DNA of 64,000 nucleotides, from NCBI GenBank assembly GCA_964250615.1, contig CAXUGM010000009.1, one strand, 5' to 3'. Of this stretch, positions 26,399 to 34,758 are shown one piece after another (position 1 is the first letter of the stretch; each line of letters starts with the position of its first letter). The position numbers were made by a program, and so were the translations under genes. The notes below the pieces were generated by a model. It was not told the DNA's origin and ran no database searches. It saw only the letters and a program-made list of their open reading frames with translations. This DNA comes from Blautia sp900556555 (lineage in GTDB: Bacteria; Bacillota; Clostridia; Lachnospirales; Lachnospiraceae).

Positions 26399-27798
26399 GT
26401 AAATTAATCGGCTCTGTAAAAGAGGCAATTGAAAAAACTGGATTGAAAGATGGTATGACCATATCTTTTCATCATCATATGCGTAATGGAGATTATGTAT
26501 TAAATATGGTTCTGGAAGAAGCAGCAGCTATGGGAATCAAAGATTTGACTGTAAATGCCAGCTCTGTTTTCGATGTACATGAACCGATTATTGAGCATAT
26601 TAAAAATGGTGTAGTTACAGGAATCGAATGTAACTACATGGGTGGAAGAGTCGGAAAGGCAATTTCCCAGGGAATTATGGAGAAGCCGGTTATTTTCAGA
26701 ACACACGGCGGAAGAGCAGGTGACATGGAAAATGGTTCTTCCAAAATCGATATTGCATTCTTAGCAGCACCTACAGCAGACAACATGGGAAACTGCAGTG
26801 GAAAATATGGTCCATCTGCATGTGGTTCTCTTGGATATGCTTTTTCCGATGCTGTTCATGCAAAAAAAGTGGTTGTAATCACAGATAACCTGGTAAGCTA
26901 TCCTTTAAAGGACACTTCCATTAACGAAGGTTATGTGGATTATGTGGTAGAAGTTCCACAGATTGGAGATCCGGCTAAGATTGTTTCTGGAACAACCAAA
27001 ATCACCCGTGACCCGGTAGGCCTTAGGATTGCAGGCCTGGCTTCTCAGGTAGTAAAACATTCCGGCTATTTAAAAGATGGATTTTCTTTCCAGACAGGTG
27101 CAGGAGGTGCTTCTCTTGCGGTTGCTAAGTATGTAGAAGAGATGATGGAAAAAGACCATATCAAAGGCAGCTTCTGTATGGGTGGAATTACCGGCTATAT
27201 GGTTGATATGGCCAATAAAGGTTATTTTGATACGATTTTGGATGTACAGTGTTTTGATTTAAAGGCAATTGAATCTATCCGTGAGAATCCGAAACATCAG
27301 GAAATTTCTGCTATGCGTTATGCATCACCGGCTGCAAAAAGTGCAGCAGTGGACAGTCTGGATGTTGTAATTTTAGGAGCAACACAGGTTGATGTAAACT
27401 TTAATGTCAATGTACATACAGATTCCAATGGATATATTATGGGCGGCTCCGGCGGACACAGTGACACTGCAGCAGGCTCAAAGCTGGCGATTATTGTAGC
27501 ACCGCTGATTCGTGCAAGACTCCCGCTGATTGTAGATGAAGTGCTTTGCAAATCCACACCAGGCGAGACTGTGGATGTAGTAGTTACTCAAAGAGGAATC
27601 GCAGTAAATCCAAAACAGCAGGAATTAAAAGAAAAATTAGTGAAAGCAGGACTTCCTGTAAAAGACATTGAAGAGTTAAAACAGATTGCAGAAGAGATTG
27701 CAGGAGTACCAAAGAAGGTGGAGATGGGTGACAAAGTAGTAGCCAAAGTACTCTACAGAGATGGTACTGTACTGGATACAATTAAAAATGTTCTGTAA
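26395..27798 (+). CDS. citF: Citramalate (citrate) lyase, alpha subunit (acyl transferase)
   Basis: A 467-residue CitF-family CoA-transferase-like subunit (GLKDGMTISFHHHMRNGDYVLN; GGSGGHSDTAAGSKL; LCKSTPGETVDVVVTQRG). It swaps the acetyl group on the ACP for the substrate acid, releasing acetate. I prefer the ATG at 26395, which overlaps the citE stop as ATGA with GGAGG 10 bases upstream; an ATG at 26389 is also possible. A 74-bp gap follows before the mutase genes. Confidence 0.94.
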   Translation: MSKLIGSVKEAIEKTGLKDGMTISFHHHMRNGDYVLNMVLEEAAAMGIKDLTVNASSVFDVHEPIIEHIKNGVVTGIECNYMGGRVGKAISQGIMEKPVIFRTHGGRAGDMENGSSKIDIAFLAAPTADNMGNCSGKYGPSACGSLGYAFSDAVHAKKVVVITDNLVSYPLKDTSINEGYVDYVVEVPQIGDPAKIVSGTTKITRDPVGLRIAGLASQVVKHSGYLKDGFSFQTGAGGASLAVAKYVEEMMEKDHIKGSFCMGGITGYMVDMANKGYFDTILDVQCFDLKAIESIRENPKHQEISAMRYASPAAKSAAVDSLDVVILGATQVDVNFNVNVHTDSNGYIMGGSGGHSDTAAGSKLAIIVAPLIRARLPLIVDEVLCKSTPGETVDVVVTQRGIAVNPKQQELKEKLVKAGLPVKDIEELKQIAEEIAGVPKKVEMGDKVVAKVLYRDGTVLDTIKNVL

Positions 27799-27872
27799 TC
27801 AATAAATATTAAGGGAAAAGAAAATAAAAAATAAAATGCCATTTAATCTAAAATGAAGGGAGCGGGTCAGAA

Positions 27873-28304
27873 ATGGACAAGAAAAAATTAGTTATTGGCG
27901 TAATCGGCGCTGATGTTCATGCGGTAGGAAATACGATTTTACAGCATGCATTCGAAGACGCTGGTTTCGAAGTGACAAACTTAGGTGTTATGGTTTCTCA
28001 GGAGGAATATATTGCTGCTGCAATTGAAACAAATGCAGACGGAATTATGGTATCTTCTCTTTATGGACATGGAGAGCTTGACTGCCGAGGCTTGAGAGAT
28101 AAGTGTAATGAAGCAGGTTTAAAAAATATTCTTTTGTATGTAGGCGGAAATATTGTAGTTGGAAAACAGCCATTTGATGAAGTAGAAAAGCGTTTTAAAG
28201 CAATGGGATTTGATAGAGTATTTGGACCAGGTACTGCTCCGGAAACTACCATTGCAGCTTTATACGAAGACTTTGGCATGGAAGCACCAGCAACAGAAGA
28301 CTGA
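27873..28304 (+). CDS. glmS: Glutamate (methylaspartate) mutase, S subunit, B12-binding
   Basis: A 143-residue cobalamin-binding subunit. The base-off/His-on motif DVHAVG (DxHxxG) has its histidine at residue 16, and the C-terminal GGNIVVG and FDRVFGPGT complete the Rossmann-like B12 fold. With GlmE it rearranges L-glutamate to (2S,3S)-3-methylaspartate using adenosylcobalamin. GGGAGCGGG lies 8-15 bases before the ATG. No cobalamin riboswitch was recognised in the gap upstream. Confidence 0.96.
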   Translation: MDKKKLVIGVIGADVHAVGNTILQHAFEDAGFEVTNLGVMVSQEEYIAAAIETNADGIMVSSLYGHGELDCRGLRDKCNEAGLKNILLYVGGNIVVGKQPFDEVEKRFKAMGFDRVFGPGTAPETTIAALYEDFGMEAPATED

Positions 28305-28323
28305 TAAAGTGAGGCGGTAAATT

Positions 28324-29712
28324 ATGAAACCAGTTTTGTTGGTGGATTTTGGCAGCACCAATACCAAGGTAACAGCAGTAGACGTAGAAAATTGTGAGAT
28401 ACTCGGTACTGCGGCAGCCTATACTACCGTGGAAACTGATATTAATAATGGGCTTCACGATGCCATAGAAATTTTAGAGCAGACAACAGGACACTTGGAA
28501 TATGAGGAGCGATATGCCTGCTCCAGTGCTGCCGGAGGATTAAAAATGATTTCCATCGGACTTGTGCCGGAGCTTACAGCTCAGGCAGCCAGGGAAGCTT
28601 CTCTGGGAGCTGGGGCAAAGGTATGGAAGACCTATTCTTTCAATCTTACAAAAGGGGATATGAAAGAAATCGAGGCATATCATCCTGATATTATCCTTCT
28701 GACTGGAGGAACAGACGGGGGAAATACAGAATGTATTTTATATAATGCAAAAATGCTTTCAGAACTTAGTTATGACTGCCCCATTGTTCTTGCAGGAAAC
28801 AGGTGTGCTGTAGATGAGTGCCAGGAGATTTTGGAAGGCAGAACGACTTATATCTGTGAAAATGTAATGCCAAGACTGGGTGAGTTGAATATTGAGCCAA
28901 CCCAGAAACAGATCAGGGAAGTCTTTTTGAAAAGAATTGTCCAAGGAAAAGGTCTTTCAGAGGCTTCTGATCTGGTATCAGGTATTATCATGCCGACACC
29001 TTCCGCAATGCTTACAGCCATGGAACTTCTTTCTGATGGCTGGGAGGAACACCAGGGAATCGGTGAATTGGTAGGGGTTGACTTAGGTGGTGCCACCACA
29101 GATGTATATTCCATTGCAGAGGGAAGCCCTGCAAATATGGCGACGGTAATGAAAGGAATTCAGGAACCTTACGCAAAACGAAGTGTAGAAGGCGACATTG
29201 GTATGCGTTACAGTGTTCATGGAATCCTGGAAGCTGTGGGTGACCGAAGACTGGCTAAGATAGCTGGATTAAACCGGCAGAAAGTAGCTGGACTTGTGGA
29301 TTATCTGGGCAGCCATACAGACTATATACCCGACAATGAAGAAATGGAAAAGATGGATTTTGCACTGGCATGTGGTGCTGTAGAAACAGCCGTTGCACGT
29401 CATGCAGGTTCTCTGGAGCAGGTATATACACCTTGCGGATTAACTTATCTTCAGAGTGGAAAGGATTTACGCCGGGTAAAATATGTTGTTGTGACAGGCG
29501 GAGCCTTAATTCATGCAAAACATACAGAAGAGATTGCGAAATATGCACTTTTTAGTGAGAGCACACCAGGATCTTTAAGACCAGAAAATGCGGAAATCCT
29601 GGTGGATAGAAAGTATATCTTGGCAGCAATGGGATTGCTCTCTCAGCATTACCCGGAGGCTGCATTAGAAATAATGAAGAAGGAGATTGCTTATTATGGA
29701 CATAAAGAATAA
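28324..29712 (+). CDS. glmL: Glutamate mutase reactivating ATPase-like protein GlmL (MutL)
   Basis: A 462-residue protein of the ASKHA ATPase fold. The phosphate-binding loop LVDFGSTNTKVTAVD is at the very N-terminus, and VDLGGATTDVYSI is a second nucleotide-binding element around residue 255. Members of the MutL/GlmL family lie between the mutase subunits in many clostridia and are thought to reactivate the mutase by exchanging damaged cobalamin, as diol-dehydratase reactivases do. It overlaps glmE by 17 bp. Confidence 0.93.
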   Translation: MKPVLLVDFGSTNTKVTAVDVENCEILGTAAAYTTVETDINNGLHDAIEILEQTTGHLEYEERYACSSAAGGLKMISIGLVPELTAQAAREASLGAGAKVWKTYSFNLTKGDMKEIEAYHPDIILLTGGTDGGNTECILYNAKMLSELSYDCPIVLAGNRCAVDECQEILEGRTTYICENVMPRLGELNIEPTQKQIREVFLKRIVQGKGLSEASDLVSGIIMPTPSAMLTAMELLSDGWEEHQGIGELVGVDLGGATTDVYSIAEGSPANMATVMKGIQEPYAKRSVEGDIGMRYSVHGILEAVGDRRLAKIAGLNRQKVAGLVDYLGSHTDYIPDNEEMEKMDFALACGAVETAVARHAGSLEQVYTPCGLTYLQSGKDLRRVKYVVVTGGALIHAKHTEEIAKYALFSESTPGSLRPENAEILVDRKYILAAMGLLSQHYPEAALEIMKKEIAYYGHKE

Positions 29713-31144
29713 AAAATTATCGGATGACGAATTTTATGGCATTCGAAAAGAGATTATGGGACAGTGGGCAACCGGTAAAGATGTAAATTTTGATGAAGCC
29801 ATTGAATATCATAAAAGTATGCCGGAATCAAAGAGTTTTTCTAAAAAACTTTCTGAAGCAAAGAAAGAAAGAAAAACTTTGATTCAGCCAAGAGCCGGTG
29901 TAGCATTGATTGAAGACCATATTAAACTTTTGCAGTATTTACAGAACAATGGTGAGGCAGATTTACTTCCTACAACCATTGACTCCTATACACGTCAGAA
30001 CCGTTATGAAGAAGCAGAAAACGGAATTAAAGAATCTATCCGTACTCAGAAATCCATGCTGAATGGATTCCCAGCTGTAAACCATGGTGTATATGGCTGC
30101 CGTCAGATTATTGAGAATCTTGATATTCCGGTTCAGGTACGTCACGGTACTCCTGACGCAAGACTGCTGACAGAAATCTGTTATGCAGGTGGATTTACCA
30201 GCTACGAAGGCGGCGGTATTTCTTACAACATTCCATATGCAAAGGATGTTCCGCTGGAAAGAACGATTTATGACTGGCAGTATGTAGACCGTCTGACAGG
30301 TATCTATGAAGAAGCGGGTGTTTCTATTAACCGTGAGCCATACGGACCTCTTACCGGTACTCTGGTTCCGCCATCTATGTCCAATGCCGTTGCAATTATC
30401 GAAGCACTGCTTGCAGCAGAACAGGGCGTTAAGAATGTAACTGTTGGTTATGGACAGTGTGGTAACCTGGTACAGGACGTTGCAGCACTTCGTGTTCTGG
30501 AAGAATTGACAGAAGAATATCTGGAAAAATATGGATATGAAGATGTAACGGTAACAACCGTTCTCCATCAGTGGATGGGCGGATTCCCTCAGGATGAAGC
30601 AAAAGCATTCGCAGTTATTTCCTGGGGAAGTGCTGTAGCTGCTCTTGCAAAAGCTACAAAAGTTATTGTTAAGACTCCTCATGAGGCAGTTGGTGTTCCT
30701 ACTATGGAAGCAAATGCACAGGGACTTCGTTGTACAAAACAGGCAATTTCTCTGTTAGCTGATCAGGAATTAAAGAGCTCTGCTCTGGAACTGGAAAAAG
30801 CGATTATCAAAGGTGAAACTTGTGCAATCGTGGACAAGACATTTGAACTTGGTATGGGAGACCTGGCACTTGGTGTTATCCGTGCTGTGAAGGCTGGTGT
30901 TATTGATATTCCATTTGCACCAAGCCGTTATAACTTCGGTAAGATGCTTCCGGCTCGTGACCATGAAGGTGCTGTTCGTTATCTGAATCCTGCAAGAGTT
31001 CCTCTTCCACAGGAACTGATTGATTTTAACAGAGGTAAAATTGAACATCGTGCAAAACTGGAGAAGAGAAAAGCTTCCTTCCAGATGGTAATCGATGATG
31101 TTTATGCAATCAGTAAAGGACGTCTGGTTGGTAAACCAAAATGA
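29696..31144 (+). CDS. glmE: Glutamate (methylaspartate) mutase, E subunit
   Basis: A 482-residue catalytic TIM-barrel subunit (RAGVALIEDHIKLLQYLQNNG; QVRHGTPDARLLTEICYAGG, holding the substrate-binding arginine region; GQCGNLVQDVAALRVLEEL). It binds glutamate and pairs with GlmS to generate the 5'-deoxyadenosyl radical. I chose the ATG at 29696, with AAGGAG 10 bases upstream inside glmL. Codon use shows the even, highly expressed pattern shared by hutU, mal and purL. A 404-bp non-coding stretch follows, the only large gap in the block. Confidence 0.96.
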   Translation: MDIKNKKLSDDEFYGIRKEIMGQWATGKDVNFDEAIEYHKSMPESKSFSKKLSEAKKERKTLIQPRAGVALIEDHIKLLQYLQNNGEADLLPTTIDSYTRQNRYEEAENGIKESIRTQKSMLNGFPAVNHGVYGCRQIIENLDIPVQVRHGTPDARLLTEICYAGGFTSYEGGGISYNIPYAKDVPLERTIYDWQYVDRLTGIYEEAGVSINREPYGPLTGTLVPPSMSNAVAIIEALLAAEQGVKNVTVGYGQCGNLVQDVAALRVLEELTEEYLEKYGYEDVTVTTVLHQWMGGFPQDEAKAFAVISWGSAVAALAKATKVIVKTPHEAVGVPTMEANAQGLRCTKQAISLLADQELKSSALELEKAIIKGETCAIVDKTFELGMGDLALGVIRAVKAGVIDIPFAPSRYNFGKMLPARDHEGAVRYLNPARVPLPQELIDFNRGKIEHRAKLEKRKASFQMVIDDVYAISKGRLVGKPK

Positions 31145-31158
31145 TGAATTAAAGAGTT

Positions 31159-31484
31159 GTGTTCATCACCCGCTGGTGGCAGGAATGGTCTTTTCCGGCT
31201 CAAAACCGTTTTGGGATTCGCCTGAAAAGACCACACCAGTCACCTACGGGGGATGGGATAACAGTTGTGGTAAAAAAGATATGCATATGCGGAAAGTCAT
31301 TGGCTTTCTGGCGTATATAAACGAAAGTAACGAACATTACGGAAGATAGCAACAGAAGGGATATGGTACCTATATCCCAGTCCACTCGGAGCCTGTTATC
31401 TCCCGGGGATGACGGGTTTGTGCTTTTCGGCGAATTAAAAAAGGTTTTGAGCAAGAAAAGCATGAACCCGCCATACCCGGGGAC
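31159..31484. repeat. Foldback/MITE-like element with long imperfect inverted ends
   Basis: This fills most of the 404-bp gap between glmE and mal. The left end (about 31170-31264) and the right end (about 31393-31480) are imperfect inverted copies of each other. Both carry a GCTCAAAACC...ATTCGCC core and an inner GATAACAG (31257-31264; inverted as CTGTTATC at 31393-31400). Each end also folds on itself: GGTCTTTTC/GAAAAGACC (31187-31195 with 31224-31232), and a 15-bp stem with two wobble pairs (31414-31428 with 31455-31469). The centre has a further stem GGGATAT/ATATCCC (31358-31378). AGAGTT occurs on both flanks (31153-31158 and 31485-31490) and may be a target duplication. No protein-coding frame here looks real. 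Confidence 0.6.
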
Positions 31485-31548
31485 AGAGTTCTCAATGTGG
31501 ATTGAACATTATCCCCCTATCTTCCAGATGAAAAGGAGATTGATAATC

Positions 31549-32796
31549 ATGAAAATAGTAGACGTTGTATGTTCTAAAGCAAGAACCGGATTTTTCTTTG
31601 ATGACCAGAGAGCAATTAAACAAGGAGCTGTTTCTGATGGTGCAGCTTATTTTGGAGAAACAGTAACACCAGGATTCAAATCTGTAAGACAGGCTGGTGA
31701 AGCGATTTCTGTTATGTTAGTTCTGGAAGATGGACAGATTGCATGGGGCGATTGTGCAGCTGTTCAGTACTCAGGAGCAGGCGGACGTGACCCATTATTC
31801 CTGGCTGAAGATTTTATTCCGATCATTGAGAAATATATCAAACCAGAACTGGTTGGAAAAGAAGCTGACAGCTTCAAAGGATTATGCGAAATGTTAGAAT
31901 CTATCCAGGTTGATGGAAAGAGACTGCACACAGCAATCCGTTACGGTGTAAGCCAGGCAATCCTTGACGCTGTTGCAAAATCCAGCAAGAGACTGATGTG
32001 CGAGGTTGTTGCTGATGAATATGGTACAACAGTATCTGAAGAACCAATCCCAGTATTTACACAGTCTGGTGACAACAGATATGACAATGCAGACAAGATG
32101 ATCTTAAAAGGTGCAGCAGTTATGCCTCACGCACTGATCAATAACGTAAAATTAAAATTAGGTGAGCACGGAGAACTGTTAAAAGACTATGTAAAATGGT
32201 TGAGTGAACGTGTTCAGAAGCTCCGCAATGATGAAAATTATATGCCAATTTTCCATATCGATGTATATGGTACAATCGGAGCAATTTTCGGAGTGGACAA
32301 CTTCAAAGCAATGGCTGATTACCTTGCAGAGCTGGAAGAAGCTGCAAAACCTTTCAAACTGAGAATTGAAGGACCTATGGATGCAGAAGAAAGAGAAAAA
32401 CAGATGCTCTGCCTGAAAGGCTTGAGAGAAGAAGTTGACAGAAGAGGCATTAATGTAGAGCTGGTTGCTGACGAGTGGTGTAATACTCTGGAAGATGTTA
32501 AATACTTCGCAGATAACAAAGCAGGCCACATGGCTCAGATTAAAACTCCTGACCTTGGTGGAATCAACAATATCGTAGAAGCGGTTCTGTACTGTAAAGA
32601 AAAAGGTTTCGGTGCTTACCAGGGTGGAACCTGCAACGAAACAGACCGTTCTGCACAGGTTTGTGTAAACTGTGCAATGGCTACAAAACCAGACCAGATT
32701 CTTGCGAAACCAGGTATGGGTGTTGACGAAGGATATATGATTGTTTATAACGAAATGGAAAGAATCCTTGCTCTTAGAAAAGCGAGAAAGAACTAA
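31549..32796 (+). CDS. mal: Methylaspartate ammonia-lyase
   Basis: A 415-residue enolase-superfamily lyase that removes ammonia from 3-methylaspartate to give mesaconate. His194 (in MPHALINNVKLKLG) and Lys332 (in HMAQIKTPDLGG) fall at or next to the catalytic His194 and Lys331 known in the Citrobacter enzyme, and DEWCNTLEDVKYF carries metal ligands. AAAAGGAG stands 10 bases before the ATG at 31549; the frame extends upstream to 31363 but that part lies in the foldback element and does not resemble the family. Confidence 0.97.
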   Translation: MKIVDVVCSKARTGFFFDDQRAIKQGAVSDGAAYFGETVTPGFKSVRQAGEAISVMLVLEDGQIAWGDCAAVQYSGAGGRDPLFLAEDFIPIIEKYIKPELVGKEADSFKGLCEMLESIQVDGKRLHTAIRYGVSQAILDAVAKSSKRLMCEVVADEYGTTVSEEPIPVFTQSGDNRYDNADKMILKGAAVMPHALINNVKLKLGEHGELLKDYVKWLSERVQKLRNDENYMPIFHIDVYGTIGAIFGVDNFKAMADYLAELEEAAKPFKLRIEGPMDAEEREKQMLCLKGLREEVDRRGINVELVADEWCNTLEDVKYFADNKAGHMAQIKTPDLGGINNIVEAVLYCKEKGFGAYQGGTCNETDRSAQVCVNCAMATKPDQILAKPGMGVDEGYMIVYNEMERILALRKARKN

Positions 32797-32820
32797 TTAA
32801 AGAAGGATGAGCAGAATATG

Positions 32821-32854
32821 CCAGACCTGTTTTCAAGGTAGAAAACGGTTCTGG
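32821..32854 (+). other. Hairpin between mal and the P-loop gene
   Basis: CCAGACCTGTTTTC (32821-32834) pairs imperfectly with GAAAACGGTTCTGG (32841-32854) across a 6-base loop. There is no T-tract. It may protect mal mRNA or adjust expression of the next gene. Confidence 0.4.
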
Positions 32855-32882
32855 CTATTCTGGCACATAAAAAGGAAAAAAT

Positions 32883-33833
32883 ATGGCATATTCAAGACAA
32901 ATGCAGGAAGGAAACCTGTACAGTTATTATTTTGCTCCCAGAGGAAACCGCCGTATGGCAGACCTTGGGATGCAGTTAAGCCAGATGTATTTAAGTCCCT
33001 TTGATCATATTGTAGGGATTATCGGGGATGCCGGGGCAGGAAAAAGCCTTTTGATCAAAGGAATGTTTCCTGGTGTGGATTTGACAAATGATGACGAAGG
33101 GGTCAATATCCGGCCGCTCCCTCTTCTTCATGAAAATATGGAAGATCCGTTCTCTCCTCATACGTATCATCTGGACATCCGCTTTGAATCTGCATTTACA
33201 CAGATGCATGTGCTGGCCGAAGCAATTCTGGATGCAGCAAAGCATAGGAAAGTCGTGATTGTGGAGCATTTTGAACTAATTTTTCCATTTTTAAAACGCA
33301 ATGCAGATTTGCTGGTGGGAATCGGAGAAGAGATTATTATTACCAGACCGAACATGTTTGGCCCTCTTCCGGAGAACATTGCCAAGATTGTTCATAAATC
33401 TGTTATTTACAGGAAAGCTGCTCATACATTAGAGGATTTATGTGTACATTTTATGGGAGAAGGCTATGAACAGGATGGTCCCCGTTCTGATGTACGCCAT
33501 GGATTTGTGTTGGAATTTGAACAAAAGCCGGATGTGGACCTGTATGAACTGGAAAAAAAGGTGAAAGAGGCAGTGAAAAAAGATCTCCCAGTTTCTTATT
33601 ATGACGAAAATCATGTTCAGATTGGGGATTATGTTCTGGAATGCCTTGGTCCTAGAATGCATATTTCCAGCACCGGAAAAATCACAGATTTTACTTTGGT
33701 AAAGGATTATCCACAGGATCCGAGAAATGGTTATTATATGTTAATCGGAATGCTTGGCAAACACCAGTCGGATGATATCAAAGATTTTAACCGTATTGAT
33801 ATTAGCAGACATTTAAGCAGTCACCCGAAATAA
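32883..33833 (+). CDS. P-loop NTPase-like protein of methylaspartate operons, unknown function
   Basis: A 316-residue soluble protein. A clear Walker A motif, GDAGAGKS, lies at residues 48-55 (HIVGIIGDAGAGKSLLIKGMF context). A possible Walker B-like VVIVEHFELIFPF is near residue 125. The C-terminal ~120 residues (LGPRMHISSTGKITDFTLV) recall what databases label an alanyl-tRNA synthetase additional domain; I give that from memory with moderate confidence. I cannot assign a reaction. Its place between methylaspartase and mesaconase suggests a helper role, for instance nucleotide-dependent enzyme maturation. The ATG at 32883 has AAAAGGA upstream. Confidence 0.7.
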   Translation: MAYSRQMQEGNLYSYYFAPRGNRRMADLGMQLSQMYLSPFDHIVGIIGDAGAGKSLLIKGMFPGVDLTNDDEGVNIRPLPLLHENMEDPFSPHTYHLDIRFESAFTQMHVLAEAILDAAKHRKVVIVEHFELIFPFLKRNADLLVGIGEEIIITRPNMFGPLPENIAKIVHKSVIYRKAAHTLEDLCVHFMGEGYEQDGPRSDVRHGFVLEFEQKPDVDLYELEKKVKEAVKKDLPVSYYDENHVQIGDYVLECLGPRMHISSTGKITDFTLVKDYPQDPRNGYYMLIGMLGKHQSDDIKDFNRIDISRHLSSHPK

Positions 33834-33859
33834 GAACAGGAAAATTGGAGGAAGAAGAC

Positions 33860-34705
33860 ATGGTTCGCAGCGTAAATGTAGAACTTTTGACAGAAAATAT
33901 TAAAGAAATGTGTATTCAGGCAAATCATTTCCTGGCACCAGATATGGACAAGGCTATGAGAGCTGCTCATGAAAGAGAGACAAAACCTCTTGCAAAACAG
34001 ATTCTGGGACAGCTTTTGGAAAACCTGGATATTGCAGGAGAAGATATGATTCCTATTTGCCAGGATACCGGTATGGCAGTTGTGTTCCTGAGAGTAGGAC
34101 AGGATGTACATTTTGAAGGCGGCAGTGTGGAAGACGCAGTCAATGAAGGTGTACGTCAGGGTTACCAGGAAGGATATCTGAGAAAATCCGTAGTGGGAGA
34201 TCCGCTTCTTCGTGTGAATACAAAAGACAACACACCGGCGATTATTCATTATGAAATCGTTCCTGGAGATCAGGTGGAGATTACTGTCGCACCAAAAGGC
34301 TTTGGAAGCGAAAATATGAGTAAAATCTGTATGCTGAAACCTGCTGATGGTGTAGAAGGCGTAAAAGAAGCAATTGTAAATGCAGTAAAAGAAGCCGGCC
34401 CAAATGCCTGCCCACCGGTAGTTGTAGGTGTTGGTATCGGCGGTACTTTTGAAAAAGCAGCAATTCTGGCCAAAAAAGCGCTTACCAGAGAAATCGGTGT
34501 ACATTCTGAGTTACCTCATGTAAAAGAGCTGGAAGAAGAGTTACTGGCAAAAATCAATGAAATCGGTTTGGGCCCTGCTGGTTTAGGCGGCGATACCACA
34601 GCTCTTGCTGTCAATATCAACACCTATGCAACACATATCGCAGGACTCCCGGTGGCAATCAACATTTGCTGCCATGTAAACCGTCACATTGCCAGAACCA
34701 TTTAG
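33860..34705 (+). CDS. Mesaconase / class I fumarate hydratase, alpha subunit
   Basis: A 281-residue Fe-S hydro-lyase alpha subunit (FumA N-terminal type). Cysteines in PICQDTGMAVVF, SKICMLKPADG and INICCHVNRH are the expected 4Fe-4S ligands. GVGIGGTFEKAAILAKKAL and GLGPAGLGGDTTALAV are family landmarks. With the next gene it would add water to mesaconate, giving (S)-citramalate; class I fumarases commonly accept mesaconate. The operon context, rather than residues, argues for mesaconase. GGAGG lies 8-9 bases before the ATG at 33860. Confidence 0.9.
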   Translation: MVRSVNVELLTENIKEMCIQANHFLAPDMDKAMRAAHERETKPLAKQILGQLLENLDIAGEDMIPICQDTGMAVVFLRVGQDVHFEGGSVEDAVNEGVRQGYQEGYLRKSVVGDPLLRVNTKDNTPAIIHYEIVPGDQVEITVAPKGFGSENMSKICMLKPADGVEGVKEAIVNAVKEAGPNACPPVVVGVGIGGTFEKAAILAKKALTREIGVHSELPHVKELEEELLAKINEIGLGPAGLGGDTTALAVNINTYATHIAGLPVAINICCHVNRHIARTI

Positions 34706-34758
34706 TGTATCAGTTGGACACACTGGATTTGTACAGTTAAAAACATGGAGGAAATAGA

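Noticed and set aside
8790..27798. Citrate fermentation operon
   Set aside because: No citrate transporter or oxaloacetate decarboxylase was found; the neighbouring glutamate mutase, methylaspartase and mesaconase genes point to citramalate as substrate.
31145..31548. Cobalamin riboswitch before mal or inside the B12-dependent operon
   Set aside because: The region is highly structured, but the B12-box and the conserved GGTG..AATCC and GACCCGC-type core elements were not found on either strand; the symmetric inverse ends fit a foldback element better.
31363..31548. N-terminal extension of methylaspartate ammonia-lyase (62 extra residues)
   Set aside because: The frame is open but runs through the foldback element, and a strong ribosome site precedes the internal ATG at 31549, which places His194 and Lys332 at the expected positions.
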